A DNA stretch of 64,000 nt from Bemisia tabaci (lineage: Eukaryota > Arthropoda > Insecta > Hemiptera > Aleyrodidae). The notes beneath the pieces are model-generated. The model did no database searches. It saw only the letters and a program-made list of their open reading frames with translations, and was not told the origin of the DNA. The DNA lies in NCBI RefSeq assembly GCF_918797505.1, contig NC_092794.1, forward strand, positions 63,349,167 through 63,413,166. Reading direction: 5' to 3'. Of the stretch, positions 12,825 to 24,700 are shown piece by piece. The stretch's first letter is position 1. The number at the start of each line of letters is the position of its first letter. The translations under genes and the position numbers were made by a program.

Positions 12825-12959
12825 GAACTGAAATGCACAAGAGGAATATCAGGGCGAGACACAATGAACGACGGTAGTATAATCCGCCCCGCTGGATGCC
12901 ACCCCAGCACCGCCCTGCTACGCAAGGAACGGCATAAGAGTCTTCACATGTAGTCACAT

Positions 12960-13337
12960 TTCCTACGATGGAATATTAATTTTCGAGCGAAGTTTTGCCT
13001 ATTTTTCCAGTGCTGCCATTTCTCGGTATTAATTCCGAATTTCGGAACTTTTGCAATTTCTCAGGATCTGCAGAATTCCCGGTATTTCCAGCTATTTTTA
13101 GAATTCCGGGGTTTTTAGTCAATTTGACCGATATTTGATCAAATTTGAAAATCTTAGGGACTAAATCCGGGCAATTTCGGAATTTTTCTCGGAACTTTTG
13201 GAAATCGGAATCAATTTTGGGAACCCCGGAATGTTTGGTAACAGAAAATGGCAGCGCTGTATATTCCTCAAAATTTTCAGATACTTCAGAATGAATTGCG
13301 CACAAAAATTTCTGACAAATTCAAACTAAAATATATT
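12960..13337. other. gene-free stretch
   Basis: AT-rich sequence with repeated GAATTCCGG/AATTTCGGAAC-like words. An open frame on the minus strand (12976-13305) has no domain and looks like decayed repeat. Confidence 0.4.
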
Positions 13338-13594
13338 TGAGGGGCTCGGAGGACAAGGCGCATAGGTGCAGTTTTTTTATTTAAAAAATCGAGTTATTCA
13401 TGAGCTCAACTAAAACTATAGTTTGAGAGTATATTCTGTGAAAAATTCAGGACTAAAATTCAACTTTAAAGCATCAACAAGCTAGTTTGAACTTCCTTTC
13501 TGCGATAAGGTTTCGTTTAATTATGAAACTTTAAACCCGTTTTTCTTGAAATAGCAAAAACTGCACTTATGCGCCTTTTCCTCAAAGCCCCTCA
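13338..13594. repeat. TGAGGGGCTTGGAGGAC-ended element, copy 1
   Basis: Terminal inverted repeats of about 45 bases: TGAGGGGCTCGGAGGACAAG at the left, and its complement in TTTTCCTCAAAGCCCCTCA at the right, with TGCAGTTTTT / AAAACTGCA just inside. Copies at 24989-25238 and, decayed, at 57115-57345. Confidence 0.7.
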
Positions 13595-13603
13595 TTTAAA
13601 AGT

Positions 13604-13863
13604 GTCTGGAAAATCGTTTATCATCAGAGGAAAGTTGGCAACGCTTAATGGCTCATACGGCGTTCGTATCATTGGAAATAATTGACTTATAAATCTTGGA
13701 GCGAAGTTTTGCCTACTTTTTCGCAAAATTTCAGATATTTTCGATTAAATTGCGAACTAAAATTTCTGAAAAATTTAAAGTAAAATATATTTAAAAGTCT
13801 CTGGAAAACCGTTCATCATCAGAGGAAAGTTGGCAACGTCTGACGGCTCATACGACGTTCCTC
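13604..13863. repeat. two direct copies of a 70-base segment
   Basis: The segment GTCTGGAAAATCGTTTATCA...GGCTCATACGGCGTTC (13604-13672) is repeated at about 13795-13863. Both resemble the right half of the CTGCCGTGCTAAGGAAAAACG family below. Confidence 0.5.
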
Positions 13864-14723
13864 CTTAGCACGTCAACGCACGGGAGCGAACGCCGACACC
13901 GACGGAAGCTGTTGCTGGAAGCTGGCGGGAAACCCTTCCAAATAATCCGCGGCAGGTAGACAAGATGCTCATCAGCGCAGAAACAGCAGATAAATCCGAA
14001 AAGATTAACATTTCCGAATGAGAGCTATCAATATAGATAAGTATAAGGAGGCGATGGCTGCTCGTTTCCTGTCTTCCGCCCGGCGTCTCGTCTCCGCCGC
14101 CCGGAAACAATGCAAAGATTATGTAGTGCGCCGCGCCGCCGGAGGAGTAAATCTTATTAGCACTGGAGTTATCTCGATCGCGGCGGCGACGACGTCGCCG
14201 TGTGTTTACTCTGGAGACGCCCTCGACGCCGAGCGTCGCGGCGCCCCAGCATCCTGTTAATGGAATCGAGGATCTGGTAAAAGTTTCATTTACATTTGTT
14301 CCGGAGAGGGCTTTATTATGTTGTCTTCAATGACACCCTGTCATCGGAGCCTCGTTTGTTTGCTTTTTTTCCGCTCCCCCCTCTCCCCCTCTCTCCAACC
14401 CCGTTCCCCCCCTCTCTCCAACCCCGCCCCCCCCGTCTCCCGTCCCCCGTGATTTCCGTCGTTTCCTCCGATGCATATTTTAAAGCGTTTACTATTTTGT
14501 CCAGTCTAAGTCTCGGCTGCGCAGCCGTGCTAAGCAAAAACGCCGTATGCGCCATCAGGCGTTGCCAAATTTCCTTCGATAAAACCCGAATTTCCTGATG
14601 AAATTATAAGTATTTTTACCAGTTTGTTTGCTTTTTTCCGCGCTCCCCCTCTCCATCCCTCACCAGCCATCCCCCGTGATTTCCGCCGTTTCCTCCGATG
14701 CATATTTTAAAGCGTTTACTATT
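13864..14723. repeat. GC-rich tract plus duplicated segment
   Basis: 14030-14260 is markedly GC- and CpG-rich, with no recognised protein. From about 14345 a block (TTTGTTTGCTTTTTTCCGCT, C/T-rich tract, then TGCATATTTTAAAGCGTTTA) recurs from about 14627, so it is a local direct duplication about 290-bp apart. The first unit ends in a partial copy of the CTGCCGTGCTAAG family. Confidence 0.45.
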
Positions 14724-14977
14724 CTGCCGTGCTGAGGAAAAACGCCGTGTGAACCTTCAGGCGTTGCCAAATTCGTCTTTGATAAAACATGAATTCCCTG
14801 GTAAACTTATGAATATTTTTCTTCCAATTTTTCGGAGAATTTTGTTCGTATTTTGATCTAAAGTTCCTGAAAATTTCAAGGAAAAATATTCATAATTTTC
14901 CTCAAATATAAACATTATATCAAAGGAAACTTGGCAACTCTGGGATGTTCATACGGCGTTTTTCCTTAGCACGGCAG
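14724..14977. repeat. CTGCCGTGCTAAGGAAAAACG family, full copy
   Basis: Terminal inverted repeats CTGCCGTGCT(A/G)AGGAAAAACG ... GTTTTTCCTTAGCACGGCAG, with a sub-terminal GGCGTTGCCAAATT / AACTTGGCAAC pair. A second full copy follows 30 bases later. Others: 31975-32225, 36888-37138, 60056-60318, and halves at 22775-22955 and 28271-28387. Confidence 0.75.
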
Positions 14978-15006
14978 TATTATGTCCAGTCTAAGTCTCG
15001 ACTGCG

Positions 15007-15259
15007 CTGCCGTGCTAAGCAAGAACGCCGTATGCGCCATCAGGCGTTGCCAAATTTCCTTTCGATAAAACACGAATTTCCTGGTAAACTTATGAATATT
15101 TTTCGTGCAATTTTTCGAATGATTTTGTTCGAAATTTCACCCGAAGTTCCTGAAAATTTCAAGGAGGAATATTCATAGCTTTTCTCGATGATTCAAATTT
15201 TACCGAGGGAAATTTGGCAACTCTCGAATGTTCATACGGCGTTTTTCCTGGCACGGCAA
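15007..15259. repeat. CTGCCGTGCTAAGGAAAAACG family, second full copy
   Basis: Same termini and internal order as 14724-14977, placed in tandem with it. The 30-base spacer (TCTAAGTCTCGACTGCG) also occurs near 14500, showing this region grew by local duplication. Confidence 0.7.
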
Positions 15260-15332
15260 GTACGGAGAAACGTCACTGTGCCCCTGCTAAGTTTGCGCGA
15301 GACGAGAGAAGGAGCTCGACACTCCCGCTCAT

Positions 15333-15496
15333 CAGTGGTGAGGCGTGAGTGATCGATTATCGATTTTCCCCCATCTGAAGCTATGGTAAAAGATCGATTA
15401 TTGAAAAGTTCGTTGCGAATGCCCTATCTATCGATCCTTTTCCATAGGTTTAAATGACAGATCAATCGATACATCGCAATGCACGCCACGCCACTG
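15333..15496. mobile_element. short hAT-like MITE (CAGTGGCGTGGCGTG termini), copy 1
   Basis: Starts CAGTGGTGAGGCGTGAGTG and ends GCACGCCACGCCACTG. The interior contains paired ATCGATTATCGA and GATCGATAGAT-like blocks around a short centre. Same family as 23080-23243, where an 8-bp target duplication is clear; no duplication is visible at this copy. Confidence 0.65.
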
Positions 15497-17107
15497 CCTC
15501 TGTGATCACTTTTCTAAGTTTTTACTGTCAAAAATATCACGGGAAAGAAGGAGAATTCCGGTTCCGTCAATCATTTTCAGAATTTAATAATATACCTGGA
15601 AGAGGGTCCTCGATGAGTACCGCGAACTTCCAATGGTGTCAACGCTCATTCGAAGAAGTGAAATTTCTTCGAATGCTGCAAAATCTGTTTTGAGAAAGAA
15701 TGGAATAAGACTTTCAAAAACTTTTAAGACTTATATACACTGAAAAAAAAAGTTATGGCTGAATGAATGGAGATACCTCCGTTCCTGGCTAAGAGGCCGA
15801 ATGTTCTGAGTGCTGGAGCCGTAGCTTCGACTGTTCTGGGTTCAGTTTCGCCGGAGGAACGGTTACCACACCTGCAACTTTCGGCCTCTAAGTCCGGAAC
15901 AAAATGTATGTGTATATGGCGCGTAATTACAGCTTCCAGAGAGGATATTTTTTTTTCATAACACTTAAAACTCAAAATTCTAACGTTTTGACAACACGTA
16001 AAGCTTCCAAGCCGGGGTCTGGATGTAGTCAGCCTCCAAAACTTACGTAGGATTATATTATCATAGAATGCGTTCATCTTAATGGACAGCATATCAGCAA
16101 TTAGTTTGTTGTCTTTTAAAATCTTACCGAAGATCCAAATTCGATACGTGCGAAAGCAGACATGCCGGAATAAAGGGAAGAAAAATTCAAAAAAATGAGC
16201 TGTGCAAGGCCGAAAGTTTAGGAGTATACCTTGCTTTGACCGACCCGTTTTTAAGTCATCCTAAAATTAACAAGAAACATTTGGACAACGTTTTGTAAGA
16301 AAGAATTATATTTTGTGACATTTTTATAAACAACACAAATGTGATCATGCAAATAGGTGCTTTTATGACTGAGCCAGATATGGTGTAGTACTTTACTGCA
16401 AAATGCAGTTCGTTCGTGCGGCCGCAAATTTAACTGATACACGTCGATCAAACTGAAGTTCCTAAGTTTGAAGTCCACCATTTCGTTTTGATTCGGTGTC
16501 TCCTACCATCAAAAGGAACTATCTCTATTTTTACTTGGGCCATAAGACCCATAAGGATACGTTCATAGTAGGGCCCATGGCACATGAAGATGGTTCCTTT
16601 TGATTGAAATACATCCAATCGCACGGCCGATGGACTCGAGAATATTTGTGCTCAGAAGTGAGTTTCAATAATTAATTGGAGGGGAGGACCGAATTCGTTT
16701 TCCAATCGTCGGACCATCGAGAGTAATTTCCGTTCCGTCCGAAAGCAGATTATCAGTCTGCAGATTCCTGTAATCTGGCGCGTGCCAACTTCCTGCGCGC
16801 GGAAAAGCTCGTCGAAAAATGTATGTCATCGACTTTGCCAAATCATTCAAGGATCAAATATTCAGAAGGCTCAGGAGAGGGGAAAAATCGTCTCCCGTTA
16901 TCGCTATACCCGAGCTCCGGGCCAATCAGGGAGGAGATTGTTAAACCACTTTGATTTCGGGTGGAATTCAATGACCGTGTCATAAAGCCCGTGTTCGGTG
17001 CTGAACCGTGTCTAATGTCGTTTCTTGAAGGTTGATTTTGTCATCGGTGCTATTGCTATACATACTTAGAGAATTTTGTTTGACCATTGAAACCTAGGCG
17101 TGCTGAC
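15497..17107. other. gene-free stretch
   Basis: No supportable exon. 16650-17000 is a non-repetitive, mixed-composition piece that looks less decayed than its surroundings and could be conserved non-coding DNA. Fragments of the TTTTGCAATTAAGAAC repeat family occur around 16330-16420. Confidence 0.4.
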
Positions 17108-17270
17108 CAGTGGCAATTTTGCAAGTTGGCAACACCGTCTTTCTTCCATTGAAATGTATGTAAAATAATCGATTCTTGTTGAGGCAGCTGCCTCACCTAA
17201 AAGCGATTTTTGGAATGGATTTAAATGAAGGATAGAAACAGTGCAACCAACTTGCAATATTACTACTGGC
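17108..17270. repeat. foldback related to 1407-1563
   Basis: CCAGTGGCAATTTTGCAAGTTGGCAACA at the left pairs loosely with the right part (GCAACCAACTTGCAATATTACTACTGG). The interior holds an ATCGATTCTTG block and a GAGGCAGCTGCCTC palindrome. Confidence 0.55.
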
Positions 17271-18216
17271 GTTGACAGGTAAAGAGAGAGTTATTACACC
17301 TTCTCATTCACATTCAGTCAATAAGTGACATCCGTTTCCCTAATTTTCAACATGAAGGAGGGGTTTAAGGGAGGTTTTTGGGCCCACCCTGAATATCCTT
17401 GACTTTACGATTAAAAAATCGTGAGGTTCATCGGAGGTCCCTATTTAAATGGATACAGCATGATTTGGTCATTTTCTATCTCTTTTTGGGTCTATTACTG
17501 GCCTACATATGGAAATGAGCCGATTTGGGCAAAAATTGAGGATTTTTTCGCATTCAACCAAAAACCCTCAAAACCTGCATCTCTCGTCAGAATCAGCCTT
17601 TAGATGACCTAAGTTTAGGCCAGTGATATACCCGAAAAGAGACCGTAAATGGCCAAATCAACGAGTATTTTGTAAAAATTAGGCCTTCAATGAGCAAAAA
17701 ATCGTAGAGTTGAGGAAATTCAGGATGGATTAAAAAGTGTCCCTTGTCTGTTCCCCTCCTTTCTATTGAACCTTCGTAAAATTGATATCATACTAACCTG
17801 TATAAATACTGCTACACTTCAAAAATCAATTTCTTACAAAAATGTGTATAATATACGATAATTATCACTTCTCAAAGACACAACTTTGGTAACAGCACAA
17901 CGTAGCGGCAGGTTTCTTTCCCAGATCACTGAGATTCACCTTAGCTTTCCGTACAAAACTCCGTTCTACCTCCAACATTTGCCTTACAGCCTTTCCGAGG
18001 GAAGTATCCGTGGATATCTTGTCTTTGGACAAATTTTACGACGGAAACTCATAAATCTCTCGGCTTATGGCATCAATATCGGTTCCGTTGTTTGTGCAAC
18101 AGTAGCCGGAGCTGAGATCGGAGCACCAGCAGGGATACCGCACAGTGGGACGAGGCATTGTGGAGAGGTCGCACAAGCAATTTTTCACTAAAAACTCCAC
18201 ATTTTATGTTTATTTG
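17271..18216. other. gene-free stretch
   Basis: AT-rich unique sequence. A 101-codon open frame at 17886-18191 has no recognised domain and no splice context. Confidence 0.4.
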
Positions 18217-18470
18217 CACCGTGTAAAGCGAAAAGGAACCAAACCACATCAGCTATTTCCAAATTTAATCGGGCAAATTAATTTTGCACATGAAGACGGC
18301 TTGCGGATTTTTGTGTAAATTTCATTGAATTTTCTGCGTAGTGCGAAGCAAATTCCTTAAAATTTTTAAAGGAATCCATGCAAACGTATTCTCTCGTAAA
18401 AAATTAAATTGCCAGGTTAAATTTGCCAATGGCTCATGTGGCTTGGTTTCTCTCTGCTAAACGCGGTCCA
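18217..18470. repeat. GGACCGCG-ended element, copy 1
   Basis: Right end CTAAACGCGGTCCA with sub-terminal TCATGTGGCTTGGTTTC; left end is a weaker complement (CGTGTAAAGCG, AACCAAACCACATCAGCT). The interior has GAATTTTCTGC...GCAAATTCCT. A second copy at 57960-58183. Confidence 0.6.
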
Positions 18471-18999
18471 TCCTGTCATGATAAGAATTTTAAGGAGTGT
18501 TCCGTAGAAGAAATTTTACGAGAAAACCTCTTTCAAACTCCTACGTCTTATACTAACGAAGATATACTTAAGCTTCTTCCACTGAGTCCAACTTCCTCCA
18601 TTGACTCGCTCCCATTGTGCGGTCGGGGGGGGGGGGGGGGGGCAAGCGGCGAGGACAGGACGTCGAAAAGAGGCGGAGAGAAGAAACAAAAACAGAATTG
18701 AGATTTCTTGCACCGAGGCATGAGATAATATCGGACTTATGTAAATCACTGCGCGTGCCTGCGCAGGGCGCCGTCTTTAAAAAAAGCGCCGCGCGCCACC
18801 GTGGGTATTCGATCCGCGAGGCAGCATTAGTGACAGGCTAGGAAACCGAATGACACATGCTGCCACCACCTTTTCTATTCATGCGGATCCGTTGCCAAAC
18901 CTTATCCAGCTCAAAGGACTCGCTTTTCTGCGCACGTGTGAGTGTTTTTGGATTAAGGTGGCTCCTCAGAAATTTGGAGAAAGATTCGTTGTTTCACCC
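18471..18999. other. gene-free stretch with poly(G) tract
   Basis: A G-run of about 17 at 18626-18642 and a GC-rich, CpG-rich piece near 18745-18830. A GTGGGTATTCGATCC motif recalls a tRNA B box, but no A box or cloverleaf is present. Confidence 0.4.
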
Positions 19000-19220
19000 A
19001 CGAAAGAACGTAACTATATCTCAATGTTGCCAAATTTCCTTCCGCGAATCGCATTTTTACCAAAAGAATCCAGGGAATTTCTAGCAGAGAATTTAACCAA
19101 TTTTTTCTCTGATCTTGTGCGAAAATCAAAAATAATTTGGACAGCAACTGCACGGTTTACGTTCTCGTTTGAATTGTTTGAGTCAATTTGGCAACCTTGA
19201 AATGGAGGTAGGCTCTTTCG
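19000..19220. repeat. CGAAAGAACGTAA-ended element, copy 1
   Basis: Left end CGAAAGAACGTAACTATATC, right end GGAGGTAGGCTCTTTCG, with sub-terminal TTGCCAAATTTCC / AATTTGGCAACC. A related copy at 25815-26040. Confidence 0.55.
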
Positions 19221-21139
19221 TAAAGGAAACAATGGTTATGAAATTAGGATATAAAATGGACTAAATTTCGCAATTACAATTTCTGGCACAGTTAAGAATC
19301 AAAGTATGTGCAATTAATTTCTCTATGCCTGTACGTGTTTTTACGAATGAGCCAAAAATCGTAGTTCCCGATTGCAAAATGCATTCCAATTAATTTTAAC
19401 CGCAATGAGTATAAATAGTAAAGGCAATTAACTACTTGTCTATACTATGGTTTTATAATCTGAATTTTGAGTTTAACGGCGCCATTAGGTCTCATTTCTG
19501 TTTGAATAAGTCATATGTGCGAACACGTATTCGTATGTTCTTGCAAACTTTAGTGAATTAACTTATGGTGGTGAGAGTGTCGACATACGACCAGACTTAG
19601 AAGCCGAATTTTTCCTAGCTCAATGTCCGTGGGCCTTGACGGATCCAAATTTATATATTATTTCTCTGAAACCTTTGGGAAATTATGGAGCATTACGGCG
19701 ATCACCACTGGAAAAATGACAACAGTGTTGTGTTAGTTCCTCCACCGCGCCTGAGCCTTCAGGTGGGAGAAAACAAATTTCCTTCGTCGATTTTCTTTGC
19801 AATCGCTACTCAAAACAAATCTCCCGTGTTTTCCCTTCCTTCTCGGTCTCTCTTGGAGTCAAGACTCATGAATACGCAATTCGGAAAAGGGATGAAACAG
19901 AGAAGGAAAAAGCAACCCATACCGAAAATCATCCGTTCCATTCCTGTGAAACTAAAGAAATTTAAAATGCGATTTGTTAAATTAGAGATAACTACTATGC
20001 AAAATGTATACCTACATTTACATACTTTCCCAACATACACTCGCACCTAATGAATGTTCTATTCCGCGGACGAATCATTTTGCGGGTGGTGTAAAGGGAT
20101 CGTACACTTGACTTTCGAACAAATGTGCCATTAAGGGTCTCAAAACTTATCCGCAAAATTTTCCACCGGTAACGTTTCCGCACAATCATTGAATTCCGTA
20201 AATCACTCATCAGCGATTGACTTTTATGGCGATAACGTTTTCGGAAATCACACTATTGGCCAACGCTGCAGCAACTCTGTTAGTTTTCGAGGTATCTTAT
20301 ATAGTCAACGCAATTAAAGTTACAACACAAACATCCCCTAGGGACGAATGAATAGTTGCCGCCAAGTGTTCCAATTGAGAAAGCCGAGTCGCCTGCAATC
20401 TCGTGTATATGCAATACGGACGTCCCTTGAACACGAATAGTTGTATCCAGGCGTTGCTATTAAAAACGCCGGAGCGCCTTCAATTGTTGCGCTTCGCAAT
20501 GACGGAATGAGTTATGTCGCTGCATTTATCGTGTCGGCATGTTGAATGATGTGTCTCAAGGTTTTTTCCTCCTCCCCCTACCGAACTGAATCCAGGATTC
20601 GGCTTTGAAATCACGAGGTGATCCCCTGTTGGAAAACTTCATTGTATGTGTGCGCAGTCTCAACATCAAAATTAAAAACTAAATCAAAATTAAATTCGGA
20701 TTTGTGGTTTTCCTTTCATTAGTTTGAAAAAATCCGAGTTTTAAACCATCGCAAAGAATCAAAAGTCTGAGAAAATTCTTCATTTAAAACATTAGAGGCA
20801 CGGGGCTTTAATGATATTGGACAATTAAATGAATAAAACAGAGGCTACTTTTTGCAGGAGTATATTACCTGATTTTAATTAGACCTTACTTTTTTGTCAA
20901 TTTCCCATTTCACTTGCATTTAAATCTTCTGATTTAAAATAATTGAGACGCATCATATTGCATGAAATAATTACTGCCCGTATATTTTGTAATTAACAGT
21001 GTTGCCAACTATTATGATTGGCGAAAATTCATTGGCAAAAACGCTAATTAATATTTGCGGCAAAGTTGCAGAAAGAAAGTGTGCTCGCGGATACTTGACT
21101 TTCCCATACTGAGTTTTCACTCATCTACTTTGTTAAATT
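19221..21139. other. gene-free stretch
   Basis: No supportable gene. Around 20400-20490 a CAATACGGACGTCC...GAATAGTTG...CAGGCGTTG segment matches repeats near 37440-37535 and 42090-42275. Confidence 0.4.
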
Positions 21140-21391
21140 GTCACCTTTCGGCCAAAGTAGCACAAGTGCCATGCGCCGTTAAAACATTTCCGCCGCTATT
21201 TTATTCTTTTACAAAGAAATTGTTCAACGGAGCTGTCCGAAAATTTCACTGAATTTCATCGACAGCACAAAGAAAATTCAGTGAAATTTTCGGACAGCTT
21301 TGTTGAACAAGTTCTTTATAAAAAAATAAAATGGCGGCGGAAATTTTTGAACGTCGCATGGCGCTTGTGATACTTTGACCGGAAGGAGACG
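21140..21391. repeat. foldback of the GGCCAAAGTATCACAAG family, copy 2
   Basis: Arms GTCACCTTTCGGCCAAAGTA ... GATACTTTGACCGGAAGGAGAC with the usual internal arms. It lies about 160 bases past the stop of the minus-strand gene at 21551. On the minus strand it contains an AATAAA hexamer (plus 21200-21205) that could serve that gene. Confidence 0.7.
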
Positions 21392-21550
21392 AAAGTCAAT
21401 AAAAAAGTCAATAAAAACTACAATAAAAATGTTACGTTGGAATTTTTTTTAAAAAAATGGAGCAAATGACCCTCAGTCTCATAAGATAAAATAGATCCTG
21501 AAAAGCCGTCCTTTTCGTTACTTCAGTTTCGAGAGACTTGTTTCATATTT

Positions 21551-21775
21551 TCAACATTCCGGTTGAATTGGTGGATCATCAAAAAACTTATATTCAAATT
21601 TTGCGATGTCTTCCGGTACAATCCCGGAGGGAGTATACTTCTTCTTCGCTTGGCTTTTTGAAAACTTCCATCCTTTCTTGGTGCTTCCTGCTGAGACTTT
21701 GGGTCTATCAATGGACTTTCCAACAGTTTTTGCGTCCATCAAAATATTCAGCCGATGAAGAGCGCGGAAGGACCT
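21551..21775 (-). CDS. unrecognised gene, terminal coding exon
   Basis: Acceptor TTTTTACAG, then 74 codons and TGA. Begins RSFRALHRLNILMDAKTVGK and contains a lysine-rich stretch (KKGWKFSKSQAKKKY) before a final acidic/proline piece ending PPIQPEC. Confidence 0.5.
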   Translation of the reverse strand, partial: RSFRALHRLNILMDAKTVGKSIDRPKVSAGSTKKGWKFSKSQAKKKYTPSGIVPEDIAKFEYKFFDDPPIQPEC

Positions 21776-24700
21776 CTGTAAAAACAACCGTGTCATACAT
21801 TTTACAGTTAAATAACAACCATTTAAGTCGTAGAGGATGTATCTACGTTGGGTGATTTGGAAAAGCATTCCAACGGTCTACATAATGTCCGCCTTTTTTC
21901 ATACTAGAAAGAATGACTCCTCCTTTTTCAGGACAAGATTAATTTTTAAGTAAGAATTTAGATGTAGATTTTTCTTTTAAGGTGATTCGATGGACGCCAT
22001 AATTTGTGTCAGAACGACATGCGATGTATCGCATCAATTAGTTCCATTTTCTCGGCTACTTGTCATTTTTTCGAATTTTGAGATTGCAATTCTGTTGTCA
22101 GGAGACTAAACAACTCACTTACCAATTTTGACAAACAAATTCAACGTAATATAGGTGTGGTTTTTTCAGAGAGAAAATATCGCATTCGATACTATATTGA
22201 CACTGCACTCGAATGCGATATTTTCTCTCTGAAAAAACTACACCTATATTACGTTGAATTTGTTTGTCAAAATTGGTAAGTGAATTGTTAGTCTCCTGAC
22301 AACAGAATTGCGATCTCAAAATTGAAGAAAAATGACGAGTAGCTGAAAAAATAGAGACAATGGTGAGATATATCGCATGTCGTTTTGACACAAAATATGG
22401 CGTCCATCGAATCACCTTAATGTGTTTAAAGGCAGGCTCAAAAGAATCAAGAAAATTGAGATTTTGCTCAAAAGGCATCAAAGAGTACCTGTGGGATGTT
22501 TTCGGCGTCGGAAATGACATCGGGTAGGAACGGCAATTCTTTGATCCTCGTTTCAATGCCCGTTGAGGTAGGATTTTCGAGCTGAATCTCGAAGAGTTCC
22601 TTCAAAACCTCTTCATTGATACTACTCGTGCTATTGTCGGTCCCGAGTGATCTTAACCAGGCGCAGAACTTGGACGCAATCTGAAACAGTCGTCATCGTG
22701 CTACATAACACAAAATTATAACAGTAACGTGTAGCGCATAACCCCTGAGGCGAGAAGCGTATTGGTCGACCATACTGCCATGCCAAGAAAGAACGCCGTA
22801 TGAGCCATCAGGCGTTGCCATATTTCCTTCGAAAAACAACGAATTCATAGGAAAATTTGTGAATATTTCTCCTCCGATTTCTCGAAGGATTTTGCTCAAA
22901 ATTTGATCTAAAAGTCTGAAAATTTCAAGGAAAAATATTCATATTGTTCTTCCAAACCAAAAAATTTCAATAAAAAAATTACATATTTTTTCCTTTTCGA
23001 AAAGTGTATATAAAGAGCGGAGATTCGTAAGGTCACAATCGCGGAGGTACTTTCGCATTTTCCGACTCCAGTTATCGATCAGTGGTGTGGCGTGTTTTGC
23101 GATATATCGATTGATCTGTCATTTAAACCGATGGAAAAGGATCGATTAACAGGGTGTTTGCAGCGAACACCTTGATAATCGATTCTTTACCACGGATTCA
23201 AATAGGGAAATTTCGATAATCGATCATTCACGCCACGCCACTGTTATCGATGCGTATGCAGCCTTTTAAATATACATTAGACGGTAAACCTCAGTGTCTG
23301 ACATTCCGCATTTTCCCGCGCACTGCGAATAATCGGCGCGCGCCCTTGTGACGTAAGGACGTGTCTCAATTTTGACGTGAGCCCTGTCTTACATATAACA
23401 GTGGCGTCGCGTGCTTTGCGATATATCGATTGTTATGCCATTTAAACCATGGAAAAGGATCGATACACAGAGTGTTCGCAGCGAATACCTTACTAATCGA
23501 TTCTTTACCGTAGGTTTAAATGGCATAACAATCGATATATCGCAATTCACGCAACGCCACTGTCATATAAAGCCATGCTTTCTGGGGCTCATGCGGAAAT
23601 CAAGGTAAGCCTTTACGCCAGCAGAGCGACGTAATGTAAGTCATCGTACTCACATGACTTAGCGTTAACTTGATCTCCCTCCCCCATCCGTGTTCGTTGA
23701 TACACGGTATTGTGTTGAAAATAATTTATCGCCCCTCCTCCCCTCATGATATATATTTTGATGACGTCGGAGCTCACCATGTTTGAAACGTATAATCCCC
23801 GTTCCATCAGAGGCATTTTGAGAACGGCTTGCTCCGTGATGACTTCTGGGGGTTTCCAAATGTTGGCTTTTTCCGGGGGCTGGCGGATGAATCTCAAGTA
23901 CGGGTTACACTGGTTCCTCGGCAGGCCCGTGAAAGATGTAGCGCTGTCCATGATGCATAGACAACAGAGGTGCTCTAAAGTATGAATCGGACGTGTTTGC
24001 GCAAAATAGTTGAAGACTTATCATCAATAACGTGCTAAGTGCCAAAAAATGGAAAACGGAGTTAGCACTGGAAATGCATGCTATGCGCCATTGACAACAT
24101 AGGGCAAAGCGTGCTAAGTGCCATTGGACTTCGTTGCAAATCGTTGCAATGGCACTTAGTACGCTTTACCCTATGTTGTCGATGGCACATAGCATGCATT
24201 TCCAGTGCTAACTCCGTTTTCCATTTTTTGGCACTTAGCACGTTATTGATGATAAGTCTTCGTTTATCCTCAGTGTTCGGAACTCACAGGCGCCAACGCG
24301 CCAAATGCGCCTAAAAAAATCGGTCATGGCGCCTAAAAAATGAAGGCTCTGCGCCACCGTGGCCCCTTAAAATTGCCTCCCCCCCCCCCAAAAAAAAGGA
24401 AAATTCTAGTTTTTCTGTTTGGTGATTTTTCGAAATTTCCCCCAAGTAACAGCTACTAGTTCTGTAACTAAAACATCTTGCGTTTAACTTGTCACTAAAT
24501 GCGCCGTGATACACAAGCAAAAAGTCAATTTGGCCCCTAAAAAATCTTCAAATTCTTCTTCTTTCTCTTTCCCTAAAAATCGAACTTGACGCGTCACATG
24601 GCTCCTGAAACTCCATAGATAGTTTCGAACACTGATCCACATAGATGGAACCCGTAGCAAATCATTTTTACGGAAATAAACCGAGACTGTCACCTCCCGG

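Noticed and set aside
14018..14260. 80-codon plus-strand frame in a CpG-rich patch
   Set aside because: Alanine/arginine rich as expected from GC-rich DNA; no homology recognised and no transcript signals.
18745..18830. tRNA-like B-box motif (GGGTATTCGATCC)
   Set aside because: No A box, no acceptor-stem complementarity and no cloverleaf could be drawn.
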